Shown here piece after piece: positions 45,018 to 55,235 of a stretch of DNA of 64,000 nucleotides. Source of the DNA: Lachnospiraceae bacterium XPB1003 (lineage in GTDB: Bacteria; Bacillota; Clostridia; Lachnospirales; Lachnospiraceae); contig FMVK01000003.1 of assembly GCA_900102065.1 (NCBI GenBank), positions 124,001 to 188,000 on the forward strand. Direction: 5' to 3'. Below the pieces are notes generated by a model. It was not told where the DNA came from, did no database searches, and was given only the letters and a program-made list of their open reading frames with translations. Each line of letters begins with the position of its first letter. Within the stretch, counting starts at the first letter, position 1. Made by a program: the position numbers and the translations under genes.

Positions 45018-47714
45018 ATGTTTTTAACTATATTTCGTTTTTTTCATGATATAGCTGTGATGCCGATACGGTTTTTGTTGGAGTATCTTTTTGGCTTTTT
45101 CTATAAGATCTCAAATGCCGATGTGGGACTGACTGTTGTATTTCTCAGCCTGACGGTCAATCTTCTTGTGCTTCCTTTATACGTACTTGCCGAAAGAGCA
45201 GGGAAAAAGAACAAGTCAAAAGAAAACGGTATTGATAAATGGCGCAAACATATCAATAAAGTCTTTAAAGGTGATGAAAGAATAATGATCCTTTCTGCTT
45301 TGTACAGAGAGAAGCATTATAAGATGACCGATTCGATATCCGGAATGCTTTCATTGATCCTTGAGATCCCGATCTTCCTGGCAGCGTACCAGTCGCTTTC
45401 CGGGATCAGGCTGTTTAAAGAAGCTTCATTTTTGTTTATTAATGATCTGTCTAAAGCGGATGGTTTGTTGTCTTTGGGGGATCACACATTGAATTTTCTT
45501 CCGATCCTAATGACTGTATTAAATATCTTGGCGGGTTTTTGTTATTCGGGGAAAAGATCAAGATATGAGAATATAAGAATAATAGTTATCGCGCTTGTTT
45601 TTCTGATCCTTTTATATCCTATGCCTTCAGGCCTGGTACTTTATTGGACATTAAATAATATGTTTTCACTGTGCAAAAATATTGTACTGGGTTTTATTGA
45701 TAATACCCGTAAACAAAAGAAGAGGAGCGTAAAAAATGATGATCCGACTTCAGCTGTTGCAGATCGGGGACTGATCTGTCTTGTTGCAGGCGGTTGTGCT
45801 GTTTCGATGCTGTTAGGGTTTATGTTACCGTCTCAGGTGATCGTATCATCCCCACTCGAATTCTGTGAGAGGACCTTAATGAACGATCCTGCTTTGCTGA
45901 TGGTCAAACCGCTGGCTTCTGCCTTAGGTTTTTATGTGTTCTGGCCTACAGTCATATATTTTCTTTTGGGTAAAAAAGGAAGAAAGATTTGGGGAACGGT
46001 ATTATCATTTTTATTATTGATTTTTTTACAGGGGTACGTTTTTGCGGGAAACTTAAGCGGATCGCTGACGGAAGAACTTGAGCTTAATCAGGGGTTAGGT
46101 TCCGTGGCCGGAGGAAGTACGTGGAGAAATACTACGGTTGTTATACTTTTGGCGGCTTTGTCGGTTATGCTGGTTTTCAGGCATAAAAAAATACGTTTGT
46201 TTTTTTCTGTGTTTTTTTCGGGAATCGCTCTGGCATCGATCTGCGAGGGGATCATCAATCTGGACAGGATCGAATCACAGTTTACCGATTATTCAAAGAA
46301 TGTCGAAAGGGGAGATGAACTTACATTTAACCTGGATAAAAGCGGGAAAAATGTAGTCATGATAATCATTGATTCCGCTGTCGGAATGTATTTCCCGTAT
46401 TTTGTTAACGAAGACGAAGAGCTTTATCGTCAGTATGATGGTTTTACGCTGTATTTGAATACCATATCGACCGGAACAGCTACTAACTACGCGATACCTG
46501 CTGTTTATGGGGGATATGAATATACACCTGCGGAATTAAACAGACGCGATGGTGAGTTGCTTGAGGAAAAGCACAACGAAGCATTAAAAGTTCTTCCTGT
46601 TTATTTTGATCAAAATGACTATGAGACAACTGTTTTTGATCCTGCCTATGCCGGATACAGTTGGATACCTGATCTTTCTGTATTTGATGAGTATCTGGGT
46701 ATTAAAGCTTCTAACAGCAATGGAGCATTTAACAGAAATGTCCTGAGCAGTGAACTCAGGATAGAACTGTTGGAAAGAAATCTTTTTTGTTATTCTGCGA
46801 TGGCCTGCGCTCCTTATGCTATCAGACCTGTGATCTATCAGAATGGAAGTTATGGGGAACCGAATATAAGATATCTTGATCATCTTATGATGAGATATCT
46901 TAATTCGGATATCGATATAGAGAGTGATCCGTATTTCTTCAGATCACAGTTTATTTTGGGTGATAATGTGACGGTTGGAGAACGAAAGACATTTTTGGAT
47001 GGATATTCGGTTCTTCAGAATCTCAGTAATATGACTGTTATTACGGATGAAGGAAAGAATACTTATATGTCTCTTTATAATTCGACCGCACATGACTGCA
47101 TGTTCCTACAGGTACCTGAATATGAACCTTCTACTTTTGTAGACAATACAGAGTTCTATGACAGTAATGGCGGATTCTATTCCATAGACGGAATTGATCT
47201 TTGCTTTGATATTATGAATGATAAAATGCATTATCAGTCAACCTTTGCTTCGTTAAAGGAAGTGGGAGACTGGCTGGATTATCTAAGAGATAACGACTTA
47301 TATGATAATACGCGTATAGTCATCGTATCCGATCACGGAAGGGATAATGGCAATTTTACCGAGATGCTGTCAGACGACGGGATCGATATAGAGGCATATA
47401 CATCTTTGCTTTTATATAAGGATTTCAATGCTTCGGGATTTAATGTTTCATATGAACCTATGACAAATGCCGACACTCCGGCGTTATTGGTGAATGGTGT
47501 AACAGAGCAGCCCGTCAACCCGTTTACCGGAAAGCCGTTGATCGACGGCAGTTATAAGAGCGGTAGTCTGGATGTTATTTATGGCGGGGGAGAAGGCATA
47601 ATGGTAAATATAAATAACGGACAGAAGTTTATGCCGACATATTGGTTTAAAGTTGACACAAACGGAGGAATGCTTTTCGATCCGAATAACTGGACATATG
47701 ATGGCGTAAGATGA
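45018..47714 (+). CDS. YidC-like insertase domain fused to a phosphoethanolamine-transferase-like domain
   Basis: An 898-residue fusion. Residues 1 to about 225 look like YidC/Oxa1: LSLTVNLLVLPLYVLAER, a cytosolic hairpin (KWRKHINKVFKGDERIMI), then MLSLILEIPIFLAAYQSL and YPMPSGLVLYWTLNN. A short basic linker and more membrane helices (about 250-420) follow. Residues about 440-898 are an alkaline-phosphatase-superfamily domain: metal-ligand candidate Asp452 in KNVVMIIIDS, GTATNYAIPAVYGG with Thr487 and Thr489 resembling the EptA nucleophile motif, and VSDHGRDNG (Asp772, His773). Such transferases move phosphoethanolamine or phosphoglycerol from phospholipid to an acceptor outside the cell. The His ligands of the central segment are not visible, so catalysis is unsure. 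AGGTTAGG precedes the ATG. Confidence 0.85.
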   Translation: MFLTIFRFFHDIAVMPIRFLLEYLFGFFYKISNADVGLTVVFLSLTVNLLVLPLYVLAERAGKKNKSKENGIDKWRKHINKVFKGDERIMILSALYREKHYKMTDSISGMLSLILEIPIFLAAYQSLSGIRLFKEASFLFINDLSKADGLLSLGDHTLNFLPILMTVLNILAGFCYSGKRSRYENIRIIVIALVFLILLYPMPSGLVLYWTLNNMFSLCKNIVLGFIDNTRKQKKRSVKNDDPTSAVADRGLICLVAGGCAVSMLLGFMLPSQVIVSSPLEFCERTLMNDPALLMVKPLASALGFYVFWPTVIYFLLGKKGRKIWGTVLSFLLLIFLQGYVFAGNLSGSLTEELELNQGLGSVAGGSTWRNTTVVILLAALSVMLVFRHKKIRLFFSVFFSGIALASICEGIINLDRIESQFTDYSKNVERGDELTFNLDKSGKNVVMIIIDSAVGMYFPYFVNEDEELYRQYDGFTLYLNTISTGTATNYAIPAVYGGYEYTPAELNRRDGELLEEKHNEALKVLPVYFDQNDYETTVFDPAYAGYSWIPDLSVFDEYLGIKASNSNGAFNRNVLSSELRIELLERNLFCYSAMACAPYAIRPVIYQNGSYGEPNIRYLDHLMMRYLNSDIDIESDPYFFRSQFILGDNVTVGERKTFLDGYSVLQNLSNMTVITDEGKNTYMSLYNSTAHDCMFLQVPEYEPSTFVDNTEFYDSNGGFYSIDGIDLCFDIMNDKMHYQSTFASLKEVGDWLDYLRDNDLYDNTRIVIVSDHGRDNGNFTEMLSDDGIDIEAYTSLLLYKDFNASGFNVSYEPMTNADTPALLVNGVTEQPVNPFTGKPLIDGSYKSGSLDVIYGGGEGIMVNINNGQKFMPTYWFKVDTNGGMLFDPNNWTYDGVR

Positions 47715-47718
47715 GGTA

Positions 47719-49752
47719 TTATTTCCAAAAACAAACTGTTTTGTAAATCCTGTACCAGCATTCCGGTGCGGTGAAATTCAGACTCAGCATATTAGCATAA
47801 GAACCGGAAAAATACAGAAAATAATACAGGATACCAAGAAGGATCGAAATCAATATGATAAGGTGAGCAAATTTACGGGTCTTGTTATTCTTTTCCAAAT
47901 CCATAAGCATAACGATGCTTTCTATTCCAAATAAAACAGCAAAATCAAATATATATCTTATTCCGAGATAGAAGTAAGCTACTGCTATTACAAAAAAGGA
48001 AAGAAATACAAGTAAAATTCTGAATATCGTACATGACTTATCCTTTCCCGATTTATGAGGCCAGTAGAATAAAGAGACCATTGCGATGGGGAAGACTATG
48101 AAATATCCGGCCAGATTATCCGTAACATTTTCAGCCATCAGGTTAGGGATGTGGTAACTGATCCAGGGGAATTCGTGAGTAAACTGCGGAATGGTAAAAA
48201 GATAAAAAAGCAGTGCACTCTTATAACCTGATAATGAAAAGGGCTGTTTATGGATCTGTCCCACTGTGAGATTGTAATAAGCGCCGAAATCCGTTACGGA
48301 GCCGAATCGCGCATAATTGTAGTACATAAGTGGGGCTGCTACGATCACAAAAGGGATGCTGAAAGCCAACCAGTAACATAAGGTATTTTTTTTCAGCATT
48401 TTATCTTTAAGAAGCGGATAGGCGATCAAAGCGCAGAAAGCAAGCTGTGGTCTGCATCCGGCGATCAGAGCAAAACAAAAGGAGCCTGCGGCGATCAGTT
48501 TTTTCTCGGAAGCTGTCTGCATGCCGGCTTTTGTATAAAAATAGAATCCCCATATCAAAAAGGTCACTGCGAAGAATTGTGGGATCGAGTAGTTTAGCCA
48601 GGCAAAGAATAATACATTGACAGATGACATCAGTAATACAAGTGCGTAAGAGCTAAGGTAAGATCCATAGGAGATATTACCGTGATATCGCTTGATATAC
48701 GATGAGAGGAACAGAGCAAGTCCCGAAAGGAAGAATGCAAGAACCAGGAAGAAACAGGCTGAATATGACAACATTTTTCCCGTGATCAGATAATAAGGGA
48801 GAAATGCTATCACAGAGGGAACTACTCCGAAATAGACATAATATTTCCCGTCAAAGTAGGCATAATCCAATAAATATTCGATCTCGTTTTGCTCGCGTGC
48901 TTCATAATCATAAGGATCTTCCATTTGAAGAAGCTCTTCGCTTGGCTCAAGATCGGTAAAAAAATGCCCCTTGGCAAGTGCTTTTGTTATTTCACCGTAT
49001 GAATCGACGGGAGGAGTCTCATTTAACCAGATGGGGTTGCTTACTCCGATGCAGATGAAGATCACAAATGCGATAACAGCGGGCATCATAACGGCTGCAG
49101 GTCTGTTTAAAGGCTTATCCCAGATTTTACTTCCGGGTGCGAACATAATAATGATCAATAACAGTATTGCTACGGTCAGAAATCGTATGAAGTTGAATTC
49201 AAAGGGGATTGTTTTATTAACATATACGGAATCAATGTACGCAGCACCGGACAGGGCGCTGTTGGTGTAGCTGAATTCCGTGAGGATATAATAATCGCCT
49301 GAAGGAAGGTTTATGAAAAGGCTGTTTTCTTCAGACAACGATGATATTCGCTCTTTGTAAAAAAGTTCGGAACCTTCGGTATCATAAACAGTTACGCTTT
49401 GCTTGATCGTATGATCTTCGATCCTGTAGGATGAATTGCAGGCAGTATTAACGGTATTGATGTAATATACGTAAGGCGCGGTATTTCCCGACACAGATGT
49501 TGAAAAGGTGACAGACTTGAGTTCTCCGGAGTAGGGGAAAAGACATTTAACGGAATCTGCTGATAATAATCTAAACCGGTTTTCTTCGAAGGAGAGATTT
49601 TCATTTGTTGTGATCTCTGATAAAGGAATGGATTGTTCTTCCGGGATCAGAGTACGCCAATATCTGAAATTGAAAAAATAAACTTCCGCTATCAAAGCAA
49701 GTATCAAAATAAAAAGATATTTTTTTGCGGAAGCAGGAAATTTATTTAACAT
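47719..49752 (-). CDS. GT-C-like membrane protein with extracytosolic beta domain
   Basis: A roughly 677-residue membrane protein on the minus strand, convergent with the preceding gene (4-nt gap, no terminator seen). After helix 1 comes a soluble region of about 170 residues containing SVTFSTSVSGN and LPSGDYYILTEFSYTN, a beta-sandwich pattern. A polytopic part follows, with the loop NPIWLNETPPVDSYGE and DGKYYVYFGVVPSVIAFLPYY, typical of GT-C glycosyltransferases. The frame extends upstream to 49959, but that part is unlike membrane protein. Candidate starts are at 49752 (MLNKFPASAKK) and 49782; neither has a good ribosome site. It is divergent from the YfhO gene at 49852. Confidence 0.72.
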   Translation of the reverse strand: MLNKFPASAKKYLFILILALIAEVYFFNFRYWRTLIPEEQSIPLSEITTNENLSFEENRFRLLSADSVKCLFPYSGELKSVTFSTSVSGNTAPYVYYINTVNTACNSSYRIEDHTIKQSVTVYDTEGSELFYKERISSLSEENSLFINLPSGDYYILTEFSYTNSALSGAAYIDSVYVNKTIPFEFNFIRFLTVAILLLIIIMFAPGSKIWDKPLNRPAAVMMPAVIAFVIFICIGVSNPIWLNETPPVDSYGEITKALAKGHFFTDLEPSEELLQMEDPYDYEAREQNEIEYLLDYAYFDGKYYVYFGVVPSVIAFLPYYLITGKMLSYSACFFLVLAFFLSGLALFLSSYIKRYHGNISYGSYLSSYALVLLMSSVNVLFFAWLNYSIPQFFAVTFLIWGFYFYTKAGMQTASEKKLIAAGSFCFALIAGCRPQLAFCALIAYPLLKDKMLKKNTLCYWLAFSIPFVIVAAPLMYYNYARFGSVTDFGAYYNLTVGQIHKQPFSLSGYKSALLFYLFTIPQFTHEFPWISYHIPNLMAENVTDNLAGYFIVFPIAMVSLFYWPHKSGKDKSCTIFRILLVFLSFFVIAVAYFYLGIRYIFDFAVLFGIESIVMLMDLEKNNKTRKFAHLIILISILLGILYYFLYFSGSYANMLSLNFTAPECWYRIYKTVCFWK

Positions 49753-49851
49753 ATTAACCGGGTTACTTGTTGAGCTGATCATGTTTATTGTAAAATGAAG
49801 AGTCTTAGCAAGATTATACTTGTTGGTTTTTCCGCTTTCAAGGGGCTGATA

Positions 49852-52446
49852 ATGGAAAAAAATATCCTTAAGAACGAATCGTTTATTTCTTTTTGGACAG
49901 CATGTTTGGGGTGTGTTATCGTATTGGCTGCCTGCGGTTTGCTCCCGGGACAGGTGCATGTCCTGTCAAATGATTCAAGCAGAGAAGTGATACCTTTTAT
50001 CAGGATGTTTTACAGGCATTTATTGAAAGGTGAGTCACTTTATTACACCTGGGATATAGGACTGGGGACCGGTACGAGTATAACCTATGCTTTTTATGCA
50101 TACAGTCCGGTAAATCTTATTGTTGCCTTTATAAGAAACAATGATCTGGCATTAATTGTGCTTATGGCCTGTAAATGCGGGTTGTCGGCATTGTTCATGT
50201 CTGTGTTTCTGAAAAAGTGTGTCAGATTAAAATCTTGCTGGAATATAGCATTTTCAATTCTTTATGCCTTTTCGAATTATCAGTTCATGATGTTTCAGAA
50301 TATCTGCCTGAGTGATGTTGTATGGCTGCTGCCATTGCTGATCACCTGTATTTTTATGTTTGTTAAGGGCGAAAAGACGGCTTTGCAATTATCCGTATGT
50401 TATGCGTTATGCTTTATAACACAATTCTATGCGGGTTTTCTGACGGGGATCTTTTCCATGTTTTTTCTGATAGGAATGATCATTCTCAGAAAAAATGATA
50501 TGCGCCCGAAAGAAATAAAAAGGATCATTTTGAAATGGCTGCTGGCTGTTTTGTCGGCGGTATGTGTGTCTATGCTGTTACTTTGGCCACTGCTGGTAGC
50601 TTATTTTTCCAATGGCGGATCGGCATGGAACGGTTTTTCTTCAGAAAGAAGCCTCGATCTGTTTTCAATGATCAGTTCGATATTCTGGGGCAGGGGAAAT
50701 ATCTGGTATGAGGAAACTCCGACTTTGTATTGCGGCATCATTACGATATTGCTGTTGCCTTCATATTTTGCGGATAAATGGGTTTCGAGAAAAGAAAAGA
50801 TGCTGTTCGGTTTTGCGATCGCAGCATTAATGCTTTCCTTTTTTGCAGGACCGGTTTATGAATTCTGGCATTTGTTTAACAGACCGGATGGCTATACTTC
50901 AAGATTTTCGATCTTACTGATATTTATTTGCATTACTATCGCAGGAAGGGAAAAAGCTTTTTCGGACAGCCGGGAAGATAATAATACCAAAGTGGCGACA
51001 AGAGTATATGAGGTTACGGCAGTTCTCATGATGCTCATCACTGCATGTCTGTATATTTACTGGTCTGTTACGGAACTGTCTTCATTTGCACATCCGTTGC
51101 GCTTACTGGTGGGAAATATTGCGCTGATATTGGCTTGGCTGTTGATCGAAAGGCTGATGGCGGGGGGCAGAAGGCCTGCCGCAAAGTATCTCGTTGGCCT
51201 GATTGCTGTGGCGGAAGCAGTGACAGCAGGTTATTATCCGCTTAACGAGTCGGGAAAAATAAGCTCGGAAGAAGCGAAAATGATAACCGAAGGTATGCGC
51301 TCCGCAGCAGATGTAATTTTGAACGAAGGCGACGGGTTTTACCGTGCGAACATATCCGGCGGAGATATTAATCAGGGAGCTGTTTATGGCTTTAACGGAG
51401 TGAGTCTTTTTTCGTCTGAGAATTATGGGGATTTATTGTTTACGATGTTTAGGCTGGGAGACTGCGTCACACCATTTTCATTTTCTCAGACAGGTGGGAC
51501 GGATCTTACTGACATGATCTTCGGTGTTAAATACAGAGGAAATATCGGATCGGATCTTCGTGTTAACGAAAGGGCGCTGCCCATCGGATATGCTGTCACG
51601 GAAGATATATTCAGATTAAAATGCGAGGATACGGGAATCGATCCTTTTGAGGTCCAGAATGCCTTTGCGTCTGCGTTATGTGAAAGTGCTGTAGTTTATG
51701 AACAGTTGAATGACATTTCATATCAGACATATAATAATTCATGTGTTATTAATGATGACGGAACCGGGATCATGGAAAATCTCCTTAATGATGAACCGGG
51801 AGGTATCATCATCGGTTCGTGGGATGAGGGATATCAGCATGCATACGCATTTGTGGCACTGGTTTCTTCTCAGGAGGGAGATTCTGTGGGAATAATCGAA
51901 GATACTCCGGGTGGAGATATCATCCTTTGTTCCGATAATGATCGTTGCGGAGTCGGTATGAGGAATCTAACATCAGATCCGGCTGTTATGGAAATGGAAT
52001 CGGATGAAGAGGGACATCGCTTAAGGATCATTGATTACGATGAGCCCGGGATCGCATTTTCTTTTGCAAAGCTATGTTTATACGGGCAAAACGAAGCTTC
52101 GCTGGATCGGATCTATAATGAGCTGAATTCAGACAAACTAAGCATGGAAGCTATGAAACCGGGATTTTTACGTGGTAAGATAGATATTCCTGACGAAAAG
52201 ACGGTATTGTTTCTTACGATCCCGTATGACCGGTGTTGGAAGGCATGGGTAGACGGACAACCTGCGGAAATAAAAAGTGCGGCGTTTGACAGCTTTTGTG
52301 CACTGTCTCTTCCGGTGGGCAGTCATGAGATAGAAATGAGATATGAAGTACCCGGAGTATGGTTGAAATGGGTTTTCTTTATTATAGGAATAGTGATCTG
52401 GGCTTCTTTGATCTTGAGAGGAGAGAGAAATGTTGAAAACAGATAA
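49852..52446 (+). CDS. YfhO-family membrane glycosyltransferase 1
   Basis: An 864-residue YfhO protein. It has an acidic first outer loop (VLSNDSSREVIPF), the conserved GLGTGTSITYAF segment, about twelve to fourteen helices including TPTLYCGIITILLLP and FNRPDGYTSRF, a soluble region, and the C-terminal beta domain CWKAWVDG, then LPVGSHEIEMRYEVPG before the final helix. YfhO is required for addition of sugars to teichoic acids in Firmicutes with a GtrB-like and a GtcA-like partner. The frame opens at ATG 49795, but AAGGGG is spaced for ATG 49852. It overlaps the next YfhO gene by 17 nt. Confidence 0.88.
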   Translation: MEKNILKNESFISFWTACLGCVIVLAACGLLPGQVHVLSNDSSREVIPFIRMFYRHLLKGESLYYTWDIGLGTGTSITYAFYAYSPVNLIVAFIRNNDLALIVLMACKCGLSALFMSVFLKKCVRLKSCWNIAFSILYAFSNYQFMMFQNICLSDVVWLLPLLITCIFMFVKGEKTALQLSVCYALCFITQFYAGFLTGIFSMFFLIGMIILRKNDMRPKEIKRIILKWLLAVLSAVCVSMLLLWPLLVAYFSNGGSAWNGFSSERSLDLFSMISSIFWGRGNIWYEETPTLYCGIITILLLPSYFADKWVSRKEKMLFGFAIAALMLSFFAGPVYEFWHLFNRPDGYTSRFSILLIFICITIAGREKAFSDSREDNNTKVATRVYEVTAVLMMLITACLYIYWSVTELSSFAHPLRLLVGNIALILAWLLIERLMAGGRRPAAKYLVGLIAVAEAVTAGYYPLNESGKISSEEAKMITEGMRSAADVILNEGDGFYRANISGGDINQGAVYGFNGVSLFSSENYGDLLFTMFRLGDCVTPFSFSQTGGTDLTDMIFGVKYRGNIGSDLRVNERALPIGYAVTEDIFRLKCEDTGIDPFEVQNAFASALCESAVVYEQLNDISYQTYNNSCVINDDGTGIMENLLNDEPGGIIIGSWDEGYQHAYAFVALVSSQEGDSVGIIEDTPGGDIILCSDNDRCGVGMRNLTSDPAVMEMESDEEGHRLRIIDYDEPGIAFSFAKLCLYGQNEASLDRIYNELNSDKLSMEAMKPGFLRGKIDIPDEKTVLFLTIPYDRCWKAWVDGQPAEIKSAAFDSFCALSLPVGSHEIEMRYEVPGVWLKWVFFIIGIVIWASLILRGERNVENR

Positions 52447-55099
52447 TGACAGAATTAAAAGAATATCAGCGAAATATGATTTTCTGATTTCTTTTTTCAT
52501 GGCGGCATTAATGAATATTATGGCGCTTGCTTTTGCGGGAGCACTTCCCGGACAAAGGTGGCGGTTTGCCGGAGATGTTGTGACGGGGAAGATGAGCGGC
52601 GGTTTTTGGAAATATCTTTTTGAAGGACATTTTCCGGAATATCGTTGGAATGTGGGACTGGGTGGAAACACTCTGCTTAGTACGGCATATGGCGGGATGA
52701 GTCCTTTTAATATTCTGTCGTATTTTATCCCGGATAAATATGTCGCTTTGATAACGATAATCATACTTGAAACCGGCGTATCTGCAATGCTTATGCAGAT
52801 CTTTATCAAGAGAGTGCTGAAGCTTGAATCCGCTATGTCGATCATTCTTGCATGCGGATACGCTTTGGGAACATATCCCACGGTTTATTTCGGATGTTTA
52901 TGTCTTAATGATTCCGTATATATGCTTCCGCTTGTTTTATTGGCGTTGGATGATTTTCTTAAGCGAAAAAGGATCATGCCCCTGTCGCTTGCTTATGCTT
53001 ATTGTTTTATCTGCCAGTTTTATTGCGGATTTATCACGGGAGTTTTTTCTTTTATATGTTTTGTACTTTATCTGATCATCAAAGGAAAGGATAACAAAAA
53101 GCAGGAATTGGCAAAGATCATTTCAGGATACGTTATAGCGGGTGCTCTTGCGGTAATGATATCTATGTGCATTCTGTACCCGGTGATAATGTCATATATC
53201 GGTGATGGAGGTTCGGCATTCAATAAGAGCGAAGAGATGCGCATTCTTAATCCTCTTCTTATGCTGGGGGCGCCTTTCTGGGGACGCGGCATTGTGCTTA
53301 GCGAGGAGACTCCGTGTATATATTGCGGTATGGAGGTATTGCCTTTGAGTGTTTTCTTCTTTGTGAACAGATCCGGAAACAAAAAAGAGAAGCTGTTCTG
53401 GGGCATACTATTGATCATTATGATATTGTCACTTTTTATCAATCCTTTATACAGCTTCTGGCATATATTCAACAGACCGGATGGTTATACGGCAAGATTT
53501 GCGATCATAATAAGCTTCATACTCGTATCGGTGGCGGCAAGAGGCTTTAAGGATCTTAGCCCCGAAGAGAAGAACGAAAAAAGGCTTGTAGCTATCGGTT
53601 TGGTCATATTTTTGACGCTTGTTGTATCTTATGTGGTATGGAATGTGACGGATGACCGTTCATTTTCAGATCCGGTCCGGATGTTTACCGGAAATGCTAT
53701 TCTGATCGTGCTTTGGATACTGATCTTTTATCTTAAGGTATCCAAAACGGTAAAAAACGTATATCTCAGTACGGCGATCGTTATTTTGTCTTTTGTTGAG
53801 CTGACGGCAGCGTCTTATTGTGTTTTGAAAGAATATTGCGGGAAAGATTCTCTGGAGTATGCAAACGTCAACGGCGCCATAGAGGAGTTTCTTGCATTGA
53901 AGGATGCCGACAGTGAAAATGAAGAGGCGCAAGGGAATAAAAATTCGGAGAGAACACATATTTCGGGGCCTGTGTATGATCACGGAGACCTGCTGCTAAA
54001 TCAGGGCGACTGGTTTGATTATATGGGAGTCAGTATGTATACGCCGGCTCAGAACGGGCATTTTCTTGATACTTTTTATCATATGGGAGACGGGATCTCC
54101 GTTGCTGTGCTTACATACGAAGGCAAGACTGATCTTTCGGACATGCTGCTTGGTGTTAAATACAGGGGCAGGCTGACCGTCGATGATACTACGGGGTGGC
54201 ATGTGATCTATGATAAAAATGAAAAAGTGCTTCCAATCGGATTTATGGTAAGCGGAGATATAAACGATTTTCCTGAATTTACCAATGATCCATTTGATAA
54301 TCAGAATATGCTGGCTTCGGCTATGGCAGGCAAACCGGTTGAGATCTGGACAACTGCGGATGACAGATCCATCGAAACCTCGAATCTGGATATTGCCATA
54401 AGGCCTGACGGAAGCGGTATGATCAGTAAGATAGCAGATGGCGATGTTGGCGGGGCGTTGATAACCGTGCCTCAGCTTGATCATGAGCATGCATATGTAT
54501 TTTTCTCCAGGATGAGTACTGACGGCATCAAGGTACACAGTGATGGCGGAAGGATAATGGATATAGAGCTGCAGTCTGAGGGAGAGAGAGCCGGAAACGG
54601 TATCAGGAGTATTGATATCTATAATTCATTATTGGAAATGACATGTGCTGAGGGATTGTTTTATTGTGTAGTCGCGGATTTTGACAAGCCGGATGCAATA
54701 TACTCATTCAGTAATCTCTGTATCAGCTATCAGAACGAAAATGCGCTGAATGAGCTTTATGATGATCTGAGTGCAGGCGGATGGAAAGAAGAGGTTTTTG
54801 AGGACGGATACATAAGGGCTGTTGTGAACGCAGATGATGATAAGACCTGCCTTTTTATGTCGATTCCCTATGATAAATACTGGAAAGCCTATATTGACGG
54901 GGCGGAAGCAACCGTAAAACCCGTAGTAAATGATACCTTCTGTTCGCTGGATATGCCGGAGGGAACACATACGGTTGAAATGAAATATGTTGTTCCGGGG
55001 AGGAAAACGGGGTGCATCATCGCATTATTCGGGCTGATCGGATGGCTGATCACAGTCATATCCGGATTGATGACACGATTTAATAAAAATCCAACATGA
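52430..55099 (+). CDS. YfhO-family membrane glycosyltransferase 2
   Basis: An 889-residue YfhO paralogue of the preceding gene. LPGQRWRFAGDVVTG holds the first-loop Asp, followed by NVGLGGNTLLSTAYGG, TPCIYCGMEVLPLS, FNRPDGYTARF and the C-terminal YWKAYIDG with MPEGTHTVEMKYVVPG. The insertion before the C-terminal domain (about residues 480-520) is highly charged. GGAGAGAGAAATG gives the start, overlapping the previous stop by 17 nt. It shares a transcript with 49852 and may end before the prepilin promoter at 55107. Confidence 0.88.
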   Translation: MLKTDNDRIKRISAKYDFLISFFMAALMNIMALAFAGALPGQRWRFAGDVVTGKMSGGFWKYLFEGHFPEYRWNVGLGGNTLLSTAYGGMSPFNILSYFIPDKYVALITIIILETGVSAMLMQIFIKRVLKLESAMSIILACGYALGTYPTVYFGCLCLNDSVYMLPLVLLALDDFLKRKRIMPLSLAYAYCFICQFYCGFITGVFSFICFVLYLIIKGKDNKKQELAKIISGYVIAGALAVMISMCILYPVIMSYIGDGGSAFNKSEEMRILNPLLMLGAPFWGRGIVLSEETPCIYCGMEVLPLSVFFFVNRSGNKKEKLFWGILLIIMILSLFINPLYSFWHIFNRPDGYTARFAIIISFILVSVAARGFKDLSPEEKNEKRLVAIGLVIFLTLVVSYVVWNVTDDRSFSDPVRMFTGNAILIVLWILIFYLKVSKTVKNVYLSTAIVILSFVELTAASYCVLKEYCGKDSLEYANVNGAIEEFLALKDADSENEEAQGNKNSERTHISGPVYDHGDLLLNQGDWFDYMGVSMYTPAQNGHFLDTFYHMGDGISVAVLTYEGKTDLSDMLLGVKYRGRLTVDDTTGWHVIYDKNEKVLPIGFMVSGDINDFPEFTNDPFDNQNMLASAMAGKPVEIWTTADDRSIETSNLDIAIRPDGSGMISKIADGDVGGALITVPQLDHEHAYVFFSRMSTDGIKVHSDGGRIMDIELQSEGERAGNGIRSIDIYNSLLEMTCAEGLFYCVVADFDKPDAIYSFSNLCISYQNENALNELYDDLSAGGWKEEVFEDGYIRAVVNADDDKTCLFMSIPYDKYWKAYIDGAEATVKPVVNDTFCSLDMPEGTHTVEMKYVVPGRKTGCIIALFGLIGWLITVISGLMTRFNKNPT

Positions 55100-55106
55100 A
55101 CGTATA

Positions 55107-55135
55107 TTGAAATAGTTCGTATCCGGTTATAGAAT
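55107..55135 (+). promoter_or_regulatory. Strong candidate promoter for second prepilin gene
   Basis: TTGAAA (55107-55112), a 17-bp spacer and TAGAAT (55130-55135), the best consensus match seen in the window. The predicted transcript has a long leader of about 95 nt before ATG 55236. Confidence 0.7.
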
Positions 55136-55163
55136 GAAGCTACAAACAAACAAGCGGGAACTT

Positions 55164-55189
55164 CTGCAGGACAGGAACCGGCCCTGCAG
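55164..55189 (+). other. Leader hairpin before prepilin gene 2
   Basis: CTGCAGG (55164-55170) pairs with CCTGCAG (55183-55189) around a 12-nt loop. It lies in the untranslated leader, 46 nt before the start codon. It is not followed by a T run, so a role in mRNA stability or translation is more likely than termination. Confidence 0.5.
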
Positions 55190-55235
55190 GAACCAAAGAA
55201 AAAAACAAAACACAAAAAGGAAAAAGGAGAAAATC

